Origin: an uncultured Methylococcaceae bacterium
GTDB lineage: Bacteria > Pseudomonadota > Gammaproteobacteria > Methylococcales > Methylomonadaceae
DNA length: 34,529 nucleotides
Direction of reading: 5' to 3'
Assembly (NCBI GenBank): GCA_903945375.1
Contig: CAJAVP010000039.1
Location: 1 to 34,529 of the forward strand
The notes under the pieces were generated by a model. It had not been told where the DNA came from. It did no database searches and was given only the letters and a program-made list of their open reading frames with translations. A program made the position numbers and the translations under genes. Positions 1 through 7,889 of this stretch are shown in pieces (positions within the stretch are counted from its first letter, which is position 1; each line of letters begins with the position of its first letter).

Positions 1-570
1 AATTGTTCAATAAATTTTATGTTCGTCACGCAGGTTTTCGCTACAAAATATAGGATTTATTGGATGCCAACCGCTTTGTACGCCATTTGTTCGCAAGTGT
101 TGCCAGAATAATAGCGTTAATATCGATAAAAGTTTCTTCAATTTATTGAAATATAAAGCAATAGCCATAATGAGAGGTGCTGGAACTAATACGGGATAAA
201 ATTTAACCATTCTCCCTGTGCGTATAATGGCTAAGCAGCTTATAGTTCGACAGGTTCACCAAATTAACTAACCGTAAAGCATCCCATCTTAAGTTGCTAG
301 CGAATGAGTCGCCATAAAGCGTATTCGCGATAGCTGAGCGGATTCATCCTCAATCGCTGTCTACTCCCTATCGATTCGCTATGTACTCAGCGAGAACGGC
401 AACGCTTGCCGATTTCAAAATTCAAAATTCACTTAATAACACGTAATTCCCCCTAAAAACTGTGGACTACCTAACACTTTTTACATTGATACGCTAAAAA
501 TCTGACATTTTTAAGTTTCAGTTTATTTTCGGTTGTTATAACAACGTCAAATTTTCAGAGGTTATAAATC
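1..570. other. gene-poor region upstream of the hydrogenase cluster
   Basis: I recognise no gene here. A 67-codon open frame on the minus strand (7-210) resembles no family I know and is probably chance. Small inverted repeats are visible, such as GCGAAT/ATTCGC (300-305 and 323-328) and CGGCAA/TTGCCG (397-402 and 406-411). The last 100 bases are AT-rich and should hold the promoter of the hydrogenase operon. I found no GG-N10-GC sigma-54 pattern in that part. Confidence 0.5.
532..545. promoter_or_regulatory. perfect 14-bp palindrome before hupD, possible operator
   Basis: GTTGTTATAACAAC is its own reverse complement and ends 25 bases before the hupD start codon, in an AT-rich leader. Its position fits a repressor or activator site for the hydrogenase operon. 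No regulator for it can be named from this window, so the function is inferred. Confidence 0.35.
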
Positions 571-1044
571 ATGATGAATAAAACATTGGTGTTGGGTATT
601 GGTAATCCCTTAATGCAAGACGATGGGATTGGTGTTTATGTCGTACAAAAATTACGTGCCGATTATCCTAATCTTCCCGGGGTTGAATTTGTCGATGGCG
701 GTACGCTGAGTTTTTCACTCATCGGTGCGATTGAAGAAGCGGACAATCTGATTGTCGTGGATGCCGCGCAAATGGATACAGTACCCGGGGCTGTTTTACA
801 TTTTTTGGGTGATGCAATGGACAACATGTTGGGTTTACAAAAAAACTCTAGTGTTCATGACGTCACGCTAATTGATTTGATGTCGATTGCTTTGTTGGCG
901 GATCGTTTGCCAACTAAGCGAGCTTTAGTGGGTATTCAACCGGAATGTATTGGTTGGCGCATGGAACTGAGTCCGGTCGTCGATTGTGCAATTCCTGAGG
1001 CTTGTCAAGTGGTGATGGAGATTATAAAACAATGGCACATCTAA
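571..1044 (+). CDS. hupD: hydrogenase maturation endopeptidase (HupD/HybD family)
   Basis: This is the nickel-dependent aspartate-type protease that removes the C-terminal tail of the hydrogenase large subunit once the NiFe centre is in place. The 157-residue protein has the family start LVLGIGNPLMQDDGIG, and D18, D64 and H96 match the three nickel-sensing positions of HybD (E16, D62, H93). The first position is Asp rather than Glu, as in HycI-type members. An AGAGG ribosome site lies before the ATG at 571; a second ATG follows directly at 574. It opens the cluster and overlaps the next gene by 13 bases. Its probable substrate, HupL, is encoded 1.7 kb downstream and carries a matching cleavable tail. 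The function is established for the family. Confidence 0.9.
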   Translation: MMNKTLVLGIGNPLMQDDGIGVYVVQKLRADYPNLPGVEFVDGGTLSFSLIGAIEEADNLIVVDAAQMDTVPGAVLHFLGDAMDNMLGLQKNSSVHDVTLIDLMSIALLADRLPTKRALVGIQPECIGWRMELSPVVDCAIPEACQVVMEIIKQWHI

Positions 1045-1451
1045 GTTTAAACGAAATTCCAGTAAAAGTGATTGCCGCAGAGGGCGTAGATACACTGGCG
1101 TTAGCTAAAACGCTTTTGCATGAAATCCATGCCAAGTTGAACATTCTGCTTGATACAGGGGATGTCGGTGTTTTGGATTTACGGGCTTTACCGGCCTTGG
1201 GTGAAGCGGGCTATCAGTTTCTTAAAGAAACGTTGGGAGTAGGTGAGGTGAGTGCAGAAATTCAAAGCCTAGGCAGCACGAAAATACAAGAGGCGGCTAT
1301 TTCGGGTGTTTGGTGGGTTTCGCATTATAACCAAGAAGGTCATATTTTAACTGAAGTCATTGATATCAGCTTCTTACCAGGCGTATTGCAATGTCCTAAA
1401 GAGGATGTCGCATGGGGGCAGAAAAAACTGGCAGCCTTGTTGGCAGAGTGA
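1032..1451 (+). CDS. HupH/HyaF-type hydrogenase accessory protein
   Basis: This 139-residue protein resembles the C-terminal domain of HupH/HyaF/HoxQ hydrogenase expression proteins. The recognisable stretch is LGVGEVSAEI, followed by an I-x-E-x-x-x-x-G-V-W core (IQEAAISGVWWV) and a late LPGVL motif. The N-terminal part found in full-length HupH seems reduced, since full-length members are about twice as long. Family members assist maturation of the small-subunit iron-sulfur centres, but the exact chemistry is not settled. I chose the ATG at 1032, which has GGAG about 12 bases upstream. It overlaps the end of hupD, suggesting translational coupling. An in-frame alternative start at 1002 lies inside hupD and is less likely. 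Confidence 0.75.
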   Translation: MAHLSLNEIPVKVIAAEGVDTLALAKTLLHEIHAKLNILLDTGDVGVLDLRALPALGEAGYQFLKETLGVGEVSAEIQSLGSTKIQEAAISGVWWVSHYNQEGHILTEVIDISFLPGVLQCPKEDVAWGQKKLAALLAE

Positions 1452-1452
1452 G

Positions 1453-1503
1453 ATGAAGAAATGTAGTGCTAGTTCATGTTTTGCGGTGATAGCTTATTTT
1501 TAG
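1453..1503 (+). other. possible 16-codon leader peptide upstream of hupS
   Basis: Directly after the stop of the HupH-like gene, an ATG at 1453 opens a 16-codon frame ending at TAG 1501-1503. It encodes MKKCSASSCFAVIAYF, which looks like the start of a signal peptide. A 19-bp imperfect palindrome follows at 1508-1526. It may be a decayed gene end, a leader peptide or chance. No ribosome site separate from the preceding gene is clear. Confidence 0.2.
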
Positions 1504-1586
1504 CCGCGTTAACAATCATTGGTAACAATGACCCGATGGGTCTAATGAAGCCAAATATTAAACCAGAAGAGTATAGGGGAAGTGTT

Positions 1587-2702
1587 ATGTCAAACACATC
1601 AAAACAAGAGTTAAGAAATTTAATTACATCACGCCTAGAGGACTCACTAAGTAACGACGTCGATGAGCAAAAGCCATATATAGAAACACTTGGTGACCGA
1701 TTAGCTAATGCGGGTGTGAGTCGTCGGACGTTTATGAAATATTGTTTAGGAATGTCCGCCATGATGGCTATTCCAACGGGTATGATGCCTAAATTGGTTG
1801 AAGCCGCGTTGTTAAGTCCAGTGACCTCAGTGGTTTATCTGTCGTTTCAGGAATGCACAGGATGTTTAGAGTCGCTGGTTAATGTTTTTCCTAATAGCCG
1901 GTATCGGACGGATTCCATTGAAAACATTATCCTGACCGCCTTATCACTGGATTATTCAGAAACCTTAATGGCTCCTTCGGGTTTTCACGCAGAAGTATCA
2001 CGTAAGAATGCACTTGCTAAACCAGGTTATATACTGGTTGTTGATGGTGCAATTCCTAACGATGTGAATGGTGCTGGCTTTTTTATTCAATCGGGTAAAA
2101 CCGGTCTGCAATTATTGAAAGAAGCCGCTAAAAATGCGGCTTTGGTGGTTTCTGTAGGTACATGCGCCAGTTTCGGTGGCTTACCCGCAGCTAAGGGCAT
2201 AAATGGCCTTAGTCCAACCGGTGCAATCTCCATAAAAGCGGCAATTGATAAATTTGCCTCTACCGATAGAGCGTATAAAAAAACAGTTATTAATGTATCC
2301 GGTTGCCCGCCAATTGCTGAAGTGATTGCGGGGACGTTAGTTTATTGGCTCATCAATAAAAAATCGCCAGAGCTTGATAGTGTCCAACGACCTAAGATGT
2401 TTTACGGTGAGACGGTTCATGAAGAATGCTACCGTAAAGATTTTTTTGAAGACAGAAAATTCGTTAATAGCTTTGATGATGCCGGTGCGCGTAAAGGTTA
2501 TTGCTTGCTCAATATGGGCTGTAAAGGTCCGGTGACTCACAATGCGTGTTCGACCTTACGCTGGAATCAGGGCACGGGTTTTCCAATGGAATCCGGACAT
2601 GGCTGCTTAGGCTGTTCAGAGCCTAATTTCTGGGATAAAGAAGCCTCACCGGGTCAAGTGGGTTTTTATAAACCCTTAGATAGATCCCGTATCCACGATT
2701 AA
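1587..2702 (+). CDS. hupS: [NiFe]-hydrogenase small subunit, Tat-exported
   Basis: This is the electron-transfer subunit of a group 1 uptake-type hydrogenase, 371 residues. It has a twin-arginine signal (SRRTFMKYC, R46-R47) behind an unusually long leader of about 45 residues. The iron-sulfur ligands are all visible: proximal C90, C93, C193, C240; distal H278, C281, C306, C312; medial C321, C340, C343. Residues 92 and 198, where oxygen-tolerant enzymes carry two extra cysteines, are both glycine, so a standard [4Fe-4S] proximal cluster is expected. The protein stops at RSRIHD without the C-terminal membrane helix that tethers HyaA/HupS-type subunits to cytochrome b. I chose the ATG at 1587 because AGGGGA precedes it; the frame stays open upstream to 1476. 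Confidence 0.93.
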   Translation: MSNTSKQELRNLITSRLEDSLSNDVDEQKPYIETLGDRLANAGVSRRTFMKYCLGMSAMMAIPTGMMPKLVEAALLSPVTSVVYLSFQECTGCLESLVNVFPNSRYRTDSIENIILTALSLDYSETLMAPSGFHAEVSRKNALAKPGYILVVDGAIPNDVNGAGFFIQSGKTGLQLLKEAAKNAALVVSVGTCASFGGLPAAKGINGLSPTGAISIKAAIDKFASTDRAYKKTVINVSGCPPIAEVIAGTLVYWLINKKSPELDSVQRPKMFYGETVHEECYRKDFFEDRKFVNSFDDAGARKGYCLLNMGCKGPVTHNACSTLRWNQGTGFPMESGHGCLGCSEPNFWDKEASPGQVGFYKPLDRSRIHD

Positions 2703-2746
2703 TACATTACTTCGCGTCATATCGACGCAACAATTGGGAGAATTTT

Positions 2747-4642
2747 ATGACTACAATAGTAATCGATCCAGTAACCCGTATTGAAGGGCATCTGCGTATA
2801 GAAGCAACAATTGATTCAGGCAATACCATTACATCGGCTTACAGCAGCAGCACAATGGCCCGAGGCATTGAAATTATCATGCAGGGACGCGATCCGCGTG
2901 ATGCGTGTCATATTTCTCAGCGGATTTGTGGGGTGTGTACGGTTGTTCATGGCTTAACCTCGGTACGAGCGGTGGAAAATGCGCTGGGAGTCAAAGTGCC
3001 TGAAAATGCAGAACTCATTCGTAACTTGATGATCGGAGCGCAGTATATTCACGATCATGTGATGCACTTTTATCACCTCCATGCGTTAGATTGGGTGGAT
3101 GTGGTTTCTGCTTTAGACGCTAATTCGCTAGCGACAGCGGAATTGGCTAAGAGCAATAATCCGAAGTATTACACCTCAACCGGCGCCTATTTTGATGCAA
3201 GCTATTTTGATAAAACCAAAGCAAAATTAAAAAATCTACTAGACCGAAACCAACTCGGCTTATTTGCAAACGGTTATTGGGGACATCCTGAATACCGTTT
3301 GCCAAAAGAAGGTAATTTATTAGCGGTTGCCCACTATCTGGAAGCTTTGGGTTGGGCGAGGGAAGTCGTCAAACTACATACGATTTTCGGCGGTAAAGAC
3401 CCGCATCCCAATTTAGTGGTGGGCGGTGTACCGTGTTCAGTCAGCAGTAATTATAACCAACAAGCGAGTGAGGATGCGGGGGGTACTTCATTAAACAAAG
3501 TGAATATGGCAAAGGTAACTGCGCTTATCGCTAAAATGAAAGACTTTGTTGATAATGTGTATGTGCCTGATACTACTTTAGTCGCGCGCTTTTATAAGTC
3601 AGATGATTTAACGGGTTATGAGGGTTGGGAGAAACGCGGCGGCACTGGTGGTAACTTCTTATGCTACGGTGAATTTCCAGAAAATGGTATCCGAGATTTG
3701 GAGAGTTTATTGATACCGCAAGGTGCTATGTTGAGCGGAGATACAGCCATTCGGTCATTGGATATGAATAACTCGGATGAAATTAAGGAGTATGTTGCAC
3801 ATTCTTGGTATCGATATGATGGCGGTGATTTAGAAGGATTGCATCCTAGCATTGGGCAAACGAATTTAGACTATGCTAACCGTGGTGGTCCGGTACCGGG
3901 CGATAATTATGCCCTAAATGTTAATAATGGCTATTCATGGATTAAGTCGCCAAGATGGAACGGTAATCCGATGGAGGTTGGTCCTTTGGCGCATGTCGTG
4001 TTAATGTATAACAAAGCTAAAGAAAATCCTGGTACGGTTGCTGAAAATGCACATAAAGACACTAAAAAATTGGTTGATGATATTTGGATTAATCAGTTAG
4101 GCTTAACATTGCCTGCTATCGATTCTACTTTGGGCAGAATTGCAGCAAGAACGATTGAAACCAGTGTGATTGCCGATGCTATGTCACGTTGGCATGACAA
4201 ACTGTTAGTCAATATCAGTAAAGGTAATTTAGCAACTTTTGTTACCGATGCCGATGCGATTAAGCAAAACCCAAGTTTAACCGGATTTAAATGGACTGAT
4301 ACGTCCACTTGGAATCTAGGGGCGAAGACAAGAATTGGGGTGGGTTTCACTGAAGCGCCACGTGGTGCATTAGGTCATTGGCTGTCCATTGAAAGTGGCA
4401 AAATAAAAAATTACCAATGTATCGTGGCTAGTCAATGGAATGCGGGCCCTAGAGATGCGAAGGATGTACCAGGGCCTTATGAAAAATCGTTGGAAGGTCA
4501 TAGTTTGGCAATCCCTACGCAACCGTTGGAAATCTTACGTACAATTCACAGTTTCGACCCTTGTATAGGTTGTGCGGTGCATGTGACCGATCCAAACGGT
4601 ACAGAATTAATTAAAGTCAATGTTTCTACTACGTTAAGGTGA
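2747..4642 (+). CDS. hupL: [NiFe]-hydrogenase large (catalytic) subunit
   Basis: This 631-residue subunit carries the NiFe(CN)2CO active site and oxidises H2, probably in the periplasm, since it should be co-exported with the Tat-tagged small subunit. The N-terminal motif RICGVC supplies nickel ligands C61 and C64. The C-terminal DPCIGCAVH supplies C606 and C609, with H612 as the expected cleavage site. The last 19 residues (VTDP to the end) should be removed by HupD. The HFYHLHALDWVDVVSAL stretch is typical of group 1 enzymes. It is somewhat longer than many relatives. A GGGAGAA ribosome site precedes the start, 44 bases after hupS. I cannot assign a subgroup (1b, 1d or 1e) by eye. Confidence 0.95.
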   Translation: MTTIVIDPVTRIEGHLRIEATIDSGNTITSAYSSSTMARGIEIIMQGRDPRDACHISQRICGVCTVVHGLTSVRAVENALGVKVPENAELIRNLMIGAQYIHDHVMHFYHLHALDWVDVVSALDANSLATAELAKSNNPKYYTSTGAYFDASYFDKTKAKLKNLLDRNQLGLFANGYWGHPEYRLPKEGNLLAVAHYLEALGWAREVVKLHTIFGGKDPHPNLVVGGVPCSVSSNYNQQASEDAGGTSLNKVNMAKVTALIAKMKDFVDNVYVPDTTLVARFYKSDDLTGYEGWEKRGGTGGNFLCYGEFPENGIRDLESLLIPQGAMLSGDTAIRSLDMNNSDEIKEYVAHSWYRYDGGDLEGLHPSIGQTNLDYANRGGPVPGDNYALNVNNGYSWIKSPRWNGNPMEVGPLAHVVLMYNKAKENPGTVAENAHKDTKKLVDDIWINQLGLTLPAIDSTLGRIAARTIETSVIADAMSRWHDKLLVNISKGNLATFVTDADAIKQNPSLTGFKWTDTSTWNLGAKTRIGVGFTEAPRGALGHWLSIESGKIKNYQCIVASQWNAGPRDAKDVPGPYEKSLEGHSLAIPTQPLEILRTIHSFDPCIGCAVHVTDPNGTELIKVNVSTTLR

Positions 4643-4647
4643 TAATC

Positions 4648-5220
4648 ATGAAAATGAAAATGTTGTTAAGTTTGCTGGTTTTTGCGGTGATGACAAATGT
4701 TGAAGCCCATCCTTTGCATATGGCGGATGCTGGACTTGCGGCTGGCTTGGCGCATCCATTTATCGGTTTAGATCATTTGTTGGCGATGATTGCTGTTGGC
4801 ATCTGGGCGGGTCAATTGGGTGGACGAGCTACTTGGTTAGTGCCATTAAGTTTTGTCAGTGTGATGGGCGCAGCGGCGCTTTTAGGCTCTTATGGACAGG
4901 CCTTGCCGCTAGTCGAATCTGGGATTGCCACATCGGTGCTTATCTTAGGTTTACTGATTGCCGGTGCGGTGCGTTTGCCTATTCGTGCCAGTATCGCCCT
5001 AGTGGGTTTGTTTGCTATGTTTCATGGCTACGCTCATGGGTTGGAATTACCATTGGCAGGTTCTGCTACGCTGTATGGTCTGGGTTTTATCTCAGCAACC
5101 GCTTTATTACATGGAATAGGTATCGGTTTTGCAGCAAGCACACGTCGTTATCAAATCGCTCAGCGTTTAGTGGGCTTTTCCTTGATTGCCTCTGGCGGCT
5201 TATTGCTGGCTGGTATCTAG
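4648..5220 (+). CDS. hupE: HupE/UreJ-family membrane protein (putative nickel permease)
   Basis: The 190-residue protein starts with a cleavable signal peptide (cut likely after NVEA, leaving HPLHM at the N-terminus) and has about six hydrophobic helices. HPFIGLDHLLAM and the later FHGYAHGLE are the histidine motifs of the HupE/UreJ family. Members take up nickel, or possibly release it from the periplasm, for hydrogenase or urease. The position directly after hupL supports a hydrogenase role. The ATG at 4648 has AAGG about eight bases upstream. A GTG at 4639 overlapping the hupL stop is possible but would add only three residues ahead of the signal peptide. Confidence 0.88.
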   Translation: MKMKMLLSLLVFAVMTNVEAHPLHMADAGLAAGLAHPFIGLDHLLAMIAVGIWAGQLGGRATWLVPLSFVSVMGAAALLGSYGQALPLVESGIATSVLILGLLIAGAVRLPIRASIALVGLFAMFHGYAHGLELPLAGSATLYGLGFISATALLHGIGIGFAASTRRYQIAQRLVGFSLIASGGLLLAGI

Positions 5221-5236
5221 TTACTCTTCATCAATT

Positions 5237-5276
5237 GCTACTTAAATCGTGATTGCTATATCCCGATTTAAGTAGC
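5237..5276 (+). promoter_or_regulatory. perfect 13-bp inverted repeat between hupE and hypC
   Basis: GCTACTTAAATCG (5237-5249) and its exact reverse complement (5264-5276) enclose a 14-base loop. No run of T follows, so it is not a classic terminator. In RNA it would form a hairpin ending 24 bases before the hypC ATG. It could be an mRNA processing or stability element separating structural from maturation genes, or a protein-binding site. Confidence 0.6.
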
Positions 5277-5300
5277 TGCCAAATTCTATATGGACGCATT

Positions 5301-5537
5301 ATGTGCTTAGCAATTCCAATGCAAATAACCCACATGGATGGGTTAATTGCTAAATGTGCCGCCAAAGGCGTGGAACGGGAAGTCAGTCTTATCCTATTGC
5401 AGTCTGAGCCTTTGCAAGAAGGCGATTACATTCTGATTCATGTCGGCTACGCCATTCAAAAAATCTCTGAACAAGAAGCCTTAACAACCTGGGAATTGCT
5501 CGACCAAATGCTGGCAGAGGAACTTGCGGGTGCATGA
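5301..5537 (+). CDS. hypC: hydrogenase maturation chaperone HypC
   Basis: The 78-residue protein begins MCLAIPMQI. Cys2, exposed after removal of the first methionine, is the conserved residue that carries the Fe(CN)2CO precursor between HypD and the large subunit. Length and the N-terminal motif are standard for HypC/HybG. An upstream in-frame start at 5253 is ruled out because it would bury Cys2. It overlaps hypA by eight bases. HypC normally works with HypD, which is encoded three genes downstream. Confidence 0.95.
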   Translation: MCLAIPMQITHMDGLIAKCAAKGVEREVSLILLQSEPLQEGDYILIHVGYAIQKISEQEALTTWELLDQMLAEELAGA

Positions 5538-5877
5538 GTTATCGCTTTGTGCGGATTTGATGGATCAAGTGACTGCACTTGCTAAAACCCACCAGGCGGA
5601 AAAGGTTGTCAGGATTGTCGTTAAAATCGGCCCGCTTGCAGGGGTTGAACCCCATTTGTTGGAAAGTGCATTTACCATTAGTTGTGCGGGCACTTTAGCA
5701 GAAGAGGCTGAATTTATAACAGAATCGCTGCCGATACGTGTGCTTTGTAATGTATGTGCCGCTGAAACGGAAGCCCCCCGCAGCAATCATCTGTTGTGCG
5801 GGGAGTGTGCCAGTGCCAATACCCAATTACTGAGCGGGGATGAGCTAATTCTCGCTCAAGTTGAGCTTTTGAATTAA
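5530..5877 (+). CDS. hypA: hydrogenase nickel-insertion protein HypA
   Basis: HypA (115 residues) delivers nickel to the large subunit together with HypB. The start is decided by biology: GTG at 5530 gives MHELSLC, placing the nickel-binding His at position 2, whereas the TTG at 5524 would add two residues and disrupt the Met-His end. A structural zinc site is visible as CNVC and CGEC near the C-terminus. The start lies inside hypC (eight-base overlap), so translation is probably coupled. The use of GTG is unlike the ATG starts of hypC, hypB and hypD. Confidence 0.93.
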   Translation: MHELSLCADLMDQVTALAKTHQAEKVVRIVVKIGPLAGVEPHLLESAFTISCAGTLAEEAEFITESLPIRVLCNVCAAETEAPRSNHLLCGECASANTQLLSGDELILAQVELLN

Positions 5878-5902
5878 CCGCGATGACTCGTAGGAGTATG
5901 TT

Positions 5903-6739
5903 ATGTGCAATACCTGTGGCTGCAATGTGACGGACGGAAACCGTCATTTATTATCAATCCCTCACCAACAAAAATCCGTTACCGCGATTACGGTACTCAG
6001 TAATCTGCTCAAACATAATGACCAGCAAGCCGATCAAAATCGTGCAAGCATCGAATCTCATGGTGTGTTAGCGATTAATCTGATGTCATCACCTGGCTCT
6101 GGCAAAACTGCATTATTGGAAGCGACGATTCAAAAACTTAAACACAAGCTGAGCATTGCGGTGATTGAAGGCGATTTAGAAACTGAAAACGATGCTGATC
6201 GTATTCGAGCCCAAGGCGTTCAGGCGTATCAAATCACTACCGGTACTGCGTGCCATTTGGATGCTCATCTTATTCAGCAGGCTTTAACGCATATCCGTCT
6301 TGATGAGATTGATGTCTTGTTTATCGAGAACGTTGGCAATTTAGTGTGTCCTGCCAGTTTTGATTTAGGTCATCATCGTAATGTTACCTTGCTGTCCGTG
6401 ACCGAAGGTGACGACAAACCGGCTAAATACCCCGTCATGTTTCGGGCATCTGATGTAATGTTAATTACCAAAACCGATTTGCTGCCGTATCTGGGTGATT
6501 TTTCAGTGGAAAAAGCCATACGCTATCAACACGAATTAGCCAGCCAAGCCCCAGTGTTAGCACTATCAAGTCGCTCGGGCGAAGGGTTTGATGCGTGGTT
6601 GCAATGGCTTGAGCAAGAAGTTAGTCAGCATAAAATTCGCATCCAACAACAGCAAAGCATTAAGCCGACCATACAAGCAGAGGGTCAGCAATTGCACCAG
6701 CAAGAGCCGGTGCGTTTTCGTCCGGTTGCTCGCGCTTAA
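5903..6739 (+). CDS. hypB: hydrogenase nickel-incorporation GTPase HypB
   Basis: HypB (278 residues) is a SIMIBI-class GTPase that drives nickel insertion. The N-terminal high-affinity metal motif MCNTCGC is intact. The P-loop SSPGSGKTALLE, the acidic VIEGDLETENDADRI segment and the NVGNLVCP metal-switch cysteine follow the family order, and the LITKTDLLPY stretch gives the guanine-specificity motif. There is no polyhistidine region after the N-terminus as in some rhizobial HypB. Instead the C-terminus carries a Gln-rich tail of about 40 residues (from about 240 on, including IRIQQQQ) that most HypB proteins lack. The gene starts 25 bases after hypA, with a TAGGAG ribosome site. Confidence 0.95.
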   Translation: MCNTCGCNVTDGNRHLLSIPHQQKSVTAITVLSNLLKHNDQQADQNRASIESHGVLAINLMSSPGSGKTALLEATIQKLKHKLSIAVIEGDLETENDADRIRAQGVQAYQITTGTACHLDAHLIQQALTHIRLDEIDVLFIENVGNLVCPASFDLGHHRNVTLLSVTEGDDKPAKYPVMFRASDVMLITKTDLLPYLGDFSVEKAIRYQHELASQAPVLALSSRSGEGFDAWLQWLEQEVSQHKIRIQQQQSIKPTIQAEGQQLHQQEPVRFRPVARA

Positions 6740-6762
6740 ATTTTTAATTTCAAGAGGATATT

Positions 6763-7878
6763 ATGCACACCGCACAGCAATGGTTGGAGAAAATACGCGC
6801 CCTGCCGTTACCAGACAAGGTTCGTTTAATGAATGTTTGTGGTGGGCATGAACGTTCCATTTCGATGGCCGGATTGCGTAAGGCACTGCCCAGCCAAATT
6901 GAGCTGATTCCAGGCCCAGGCTGTCCGGTTTGCGTGTGTCCTGAGCAAGATATTTACCAAGCCATTCAACTGGCACTGACGGAAGACATTGTCCTCGTGA
7001 GTTTTGGTGATATGTTGCGTGTGCCGGTCAATGTTCCTAAAAAGGAAATCCGCTCCCTAGAACAAGCCAAAGCCGCTGGTGCGGATGTACGTCCCATTGC
7101 ATCTCCCTTAGAAGCCGTGCGGATTGCACGAGCTGAGCCGAGTAAAATCGTAGTATTTTTTGCCGCAGGTTTTGAAACAACCTGTGCGCCGGTTGCGGGC
7201 ATGTGTGCGGAAGGTTTGCCAGAAAATTTACTGTTGTTAATGAGTGGACGTTTGACTTGGCCTGCGGTTGCTTTATTACTCAATTCAGAACAACCCGGTT
7301 TTGATGCGCTGATTGCTCCGGGTCATGTTGCCACTGTTATGGGACCAGAAGAATGGCAATTTGTGGTTGATCAGCATCATATTCCAGCGGCGATTGCGGG
7401 CTTTACCTCAGAAAGTTTATTAGCAGCAACCTATTCAGTCCTAAGACAGCTTATTGAAAATCGCCCCTTTTTAGATAATTGCTATCCTGAAGTGGTCAAG
7501 CCAGGTGGTAATCCTACGGCACGCGCCATGCTTGGCGAGACGATGACGATTATTGATGCGCCGTGGCGGGGCATAGGCATTATTCCCGCATCGGGATTTG
7601 AATTGGCTGAACGCTATGCCCAGCACAATGCACGACTGCACTTTCCGACTTATGCGGAAGAAGCCAGACTTCATGCCGGTGAAATGCCACCCGGATGTGA
7701 CTGCGCCCGTGTGGTCATGGGCAAAATTACACCTTTGGAATGTCGTATTTATGGCAGTCCTTGTACGCCACGTAATCCGGTTGGCCCGTGCATGGTTTCT
7801 GATGAAGGCGCTTGTCGCATTTGGTGGTCAACCGGTGTGCGTAAAGAAACCGATGAATCGATGGCGATTGAGCACTAA
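6763..7878 (+). CDS. hypD: hydrogenase maturation protein HypD
   Basis: HypD (371 residues) is the iron-sulfur scaffold on which the Fe(CN)2CO unit is assembled with HypC and HypE. Conserved motifs are visible: VCGGHE near residue 26, PGPGCPVCVCP near 50, AAGFETTCAP in the middle and the cysteine-rich C-terminal part GEMPPGCDCARVVMGK, then GPCMVSDEGACRIW. AAGAGG-type spacing before the ATG is good. Its usual partner HypE is not encoded in this window. Confidence 0.95.
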   Translation: MHTAQQWLEKIRALPLPDKVRLMNVCGGHERSISMAGLRKALPSQIELIPGPGCPVCVCPEQDIYQAIQLALTEDIVLVSFGDMLRVPVNVPKKEIRSLEQAKAAGADVRPIASPLEAVRIARAEPSKIVVFFAAGFETTCAPVAGMCAEGLPENLLLLMSGRLTWPAVALLLNSEQPGFDALIAPGHVATVMGPEEWQFVVDQHHIPAAIAGFTSESLLAATYSVLRQLIENRPFLDNCYPEVVKPGGNPTARAMLGETMTIIDAPWRGIGIIPASGFELAERYAQHNARLHFPTYAEEARLHAGEMPPGCDCARVVMGKITPLECRIYGSPCTPRNPVGPCMVSDEGACRIWWSTGVRKETDESMAIEH

Positions 7879-7889
7879 GATTGGTAGCC

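Noticed and set aside
7-210. 67-codon frame at the left edge
   Set aside because: No ribosome site, no homology that I recognise, and no operon context.
1587-2702. Oxygen-tolerant hydrogenase with six-cysteine proximal cluster
   Set aside because: The two diagnostic extra positions (92 and 198) are both glycine.
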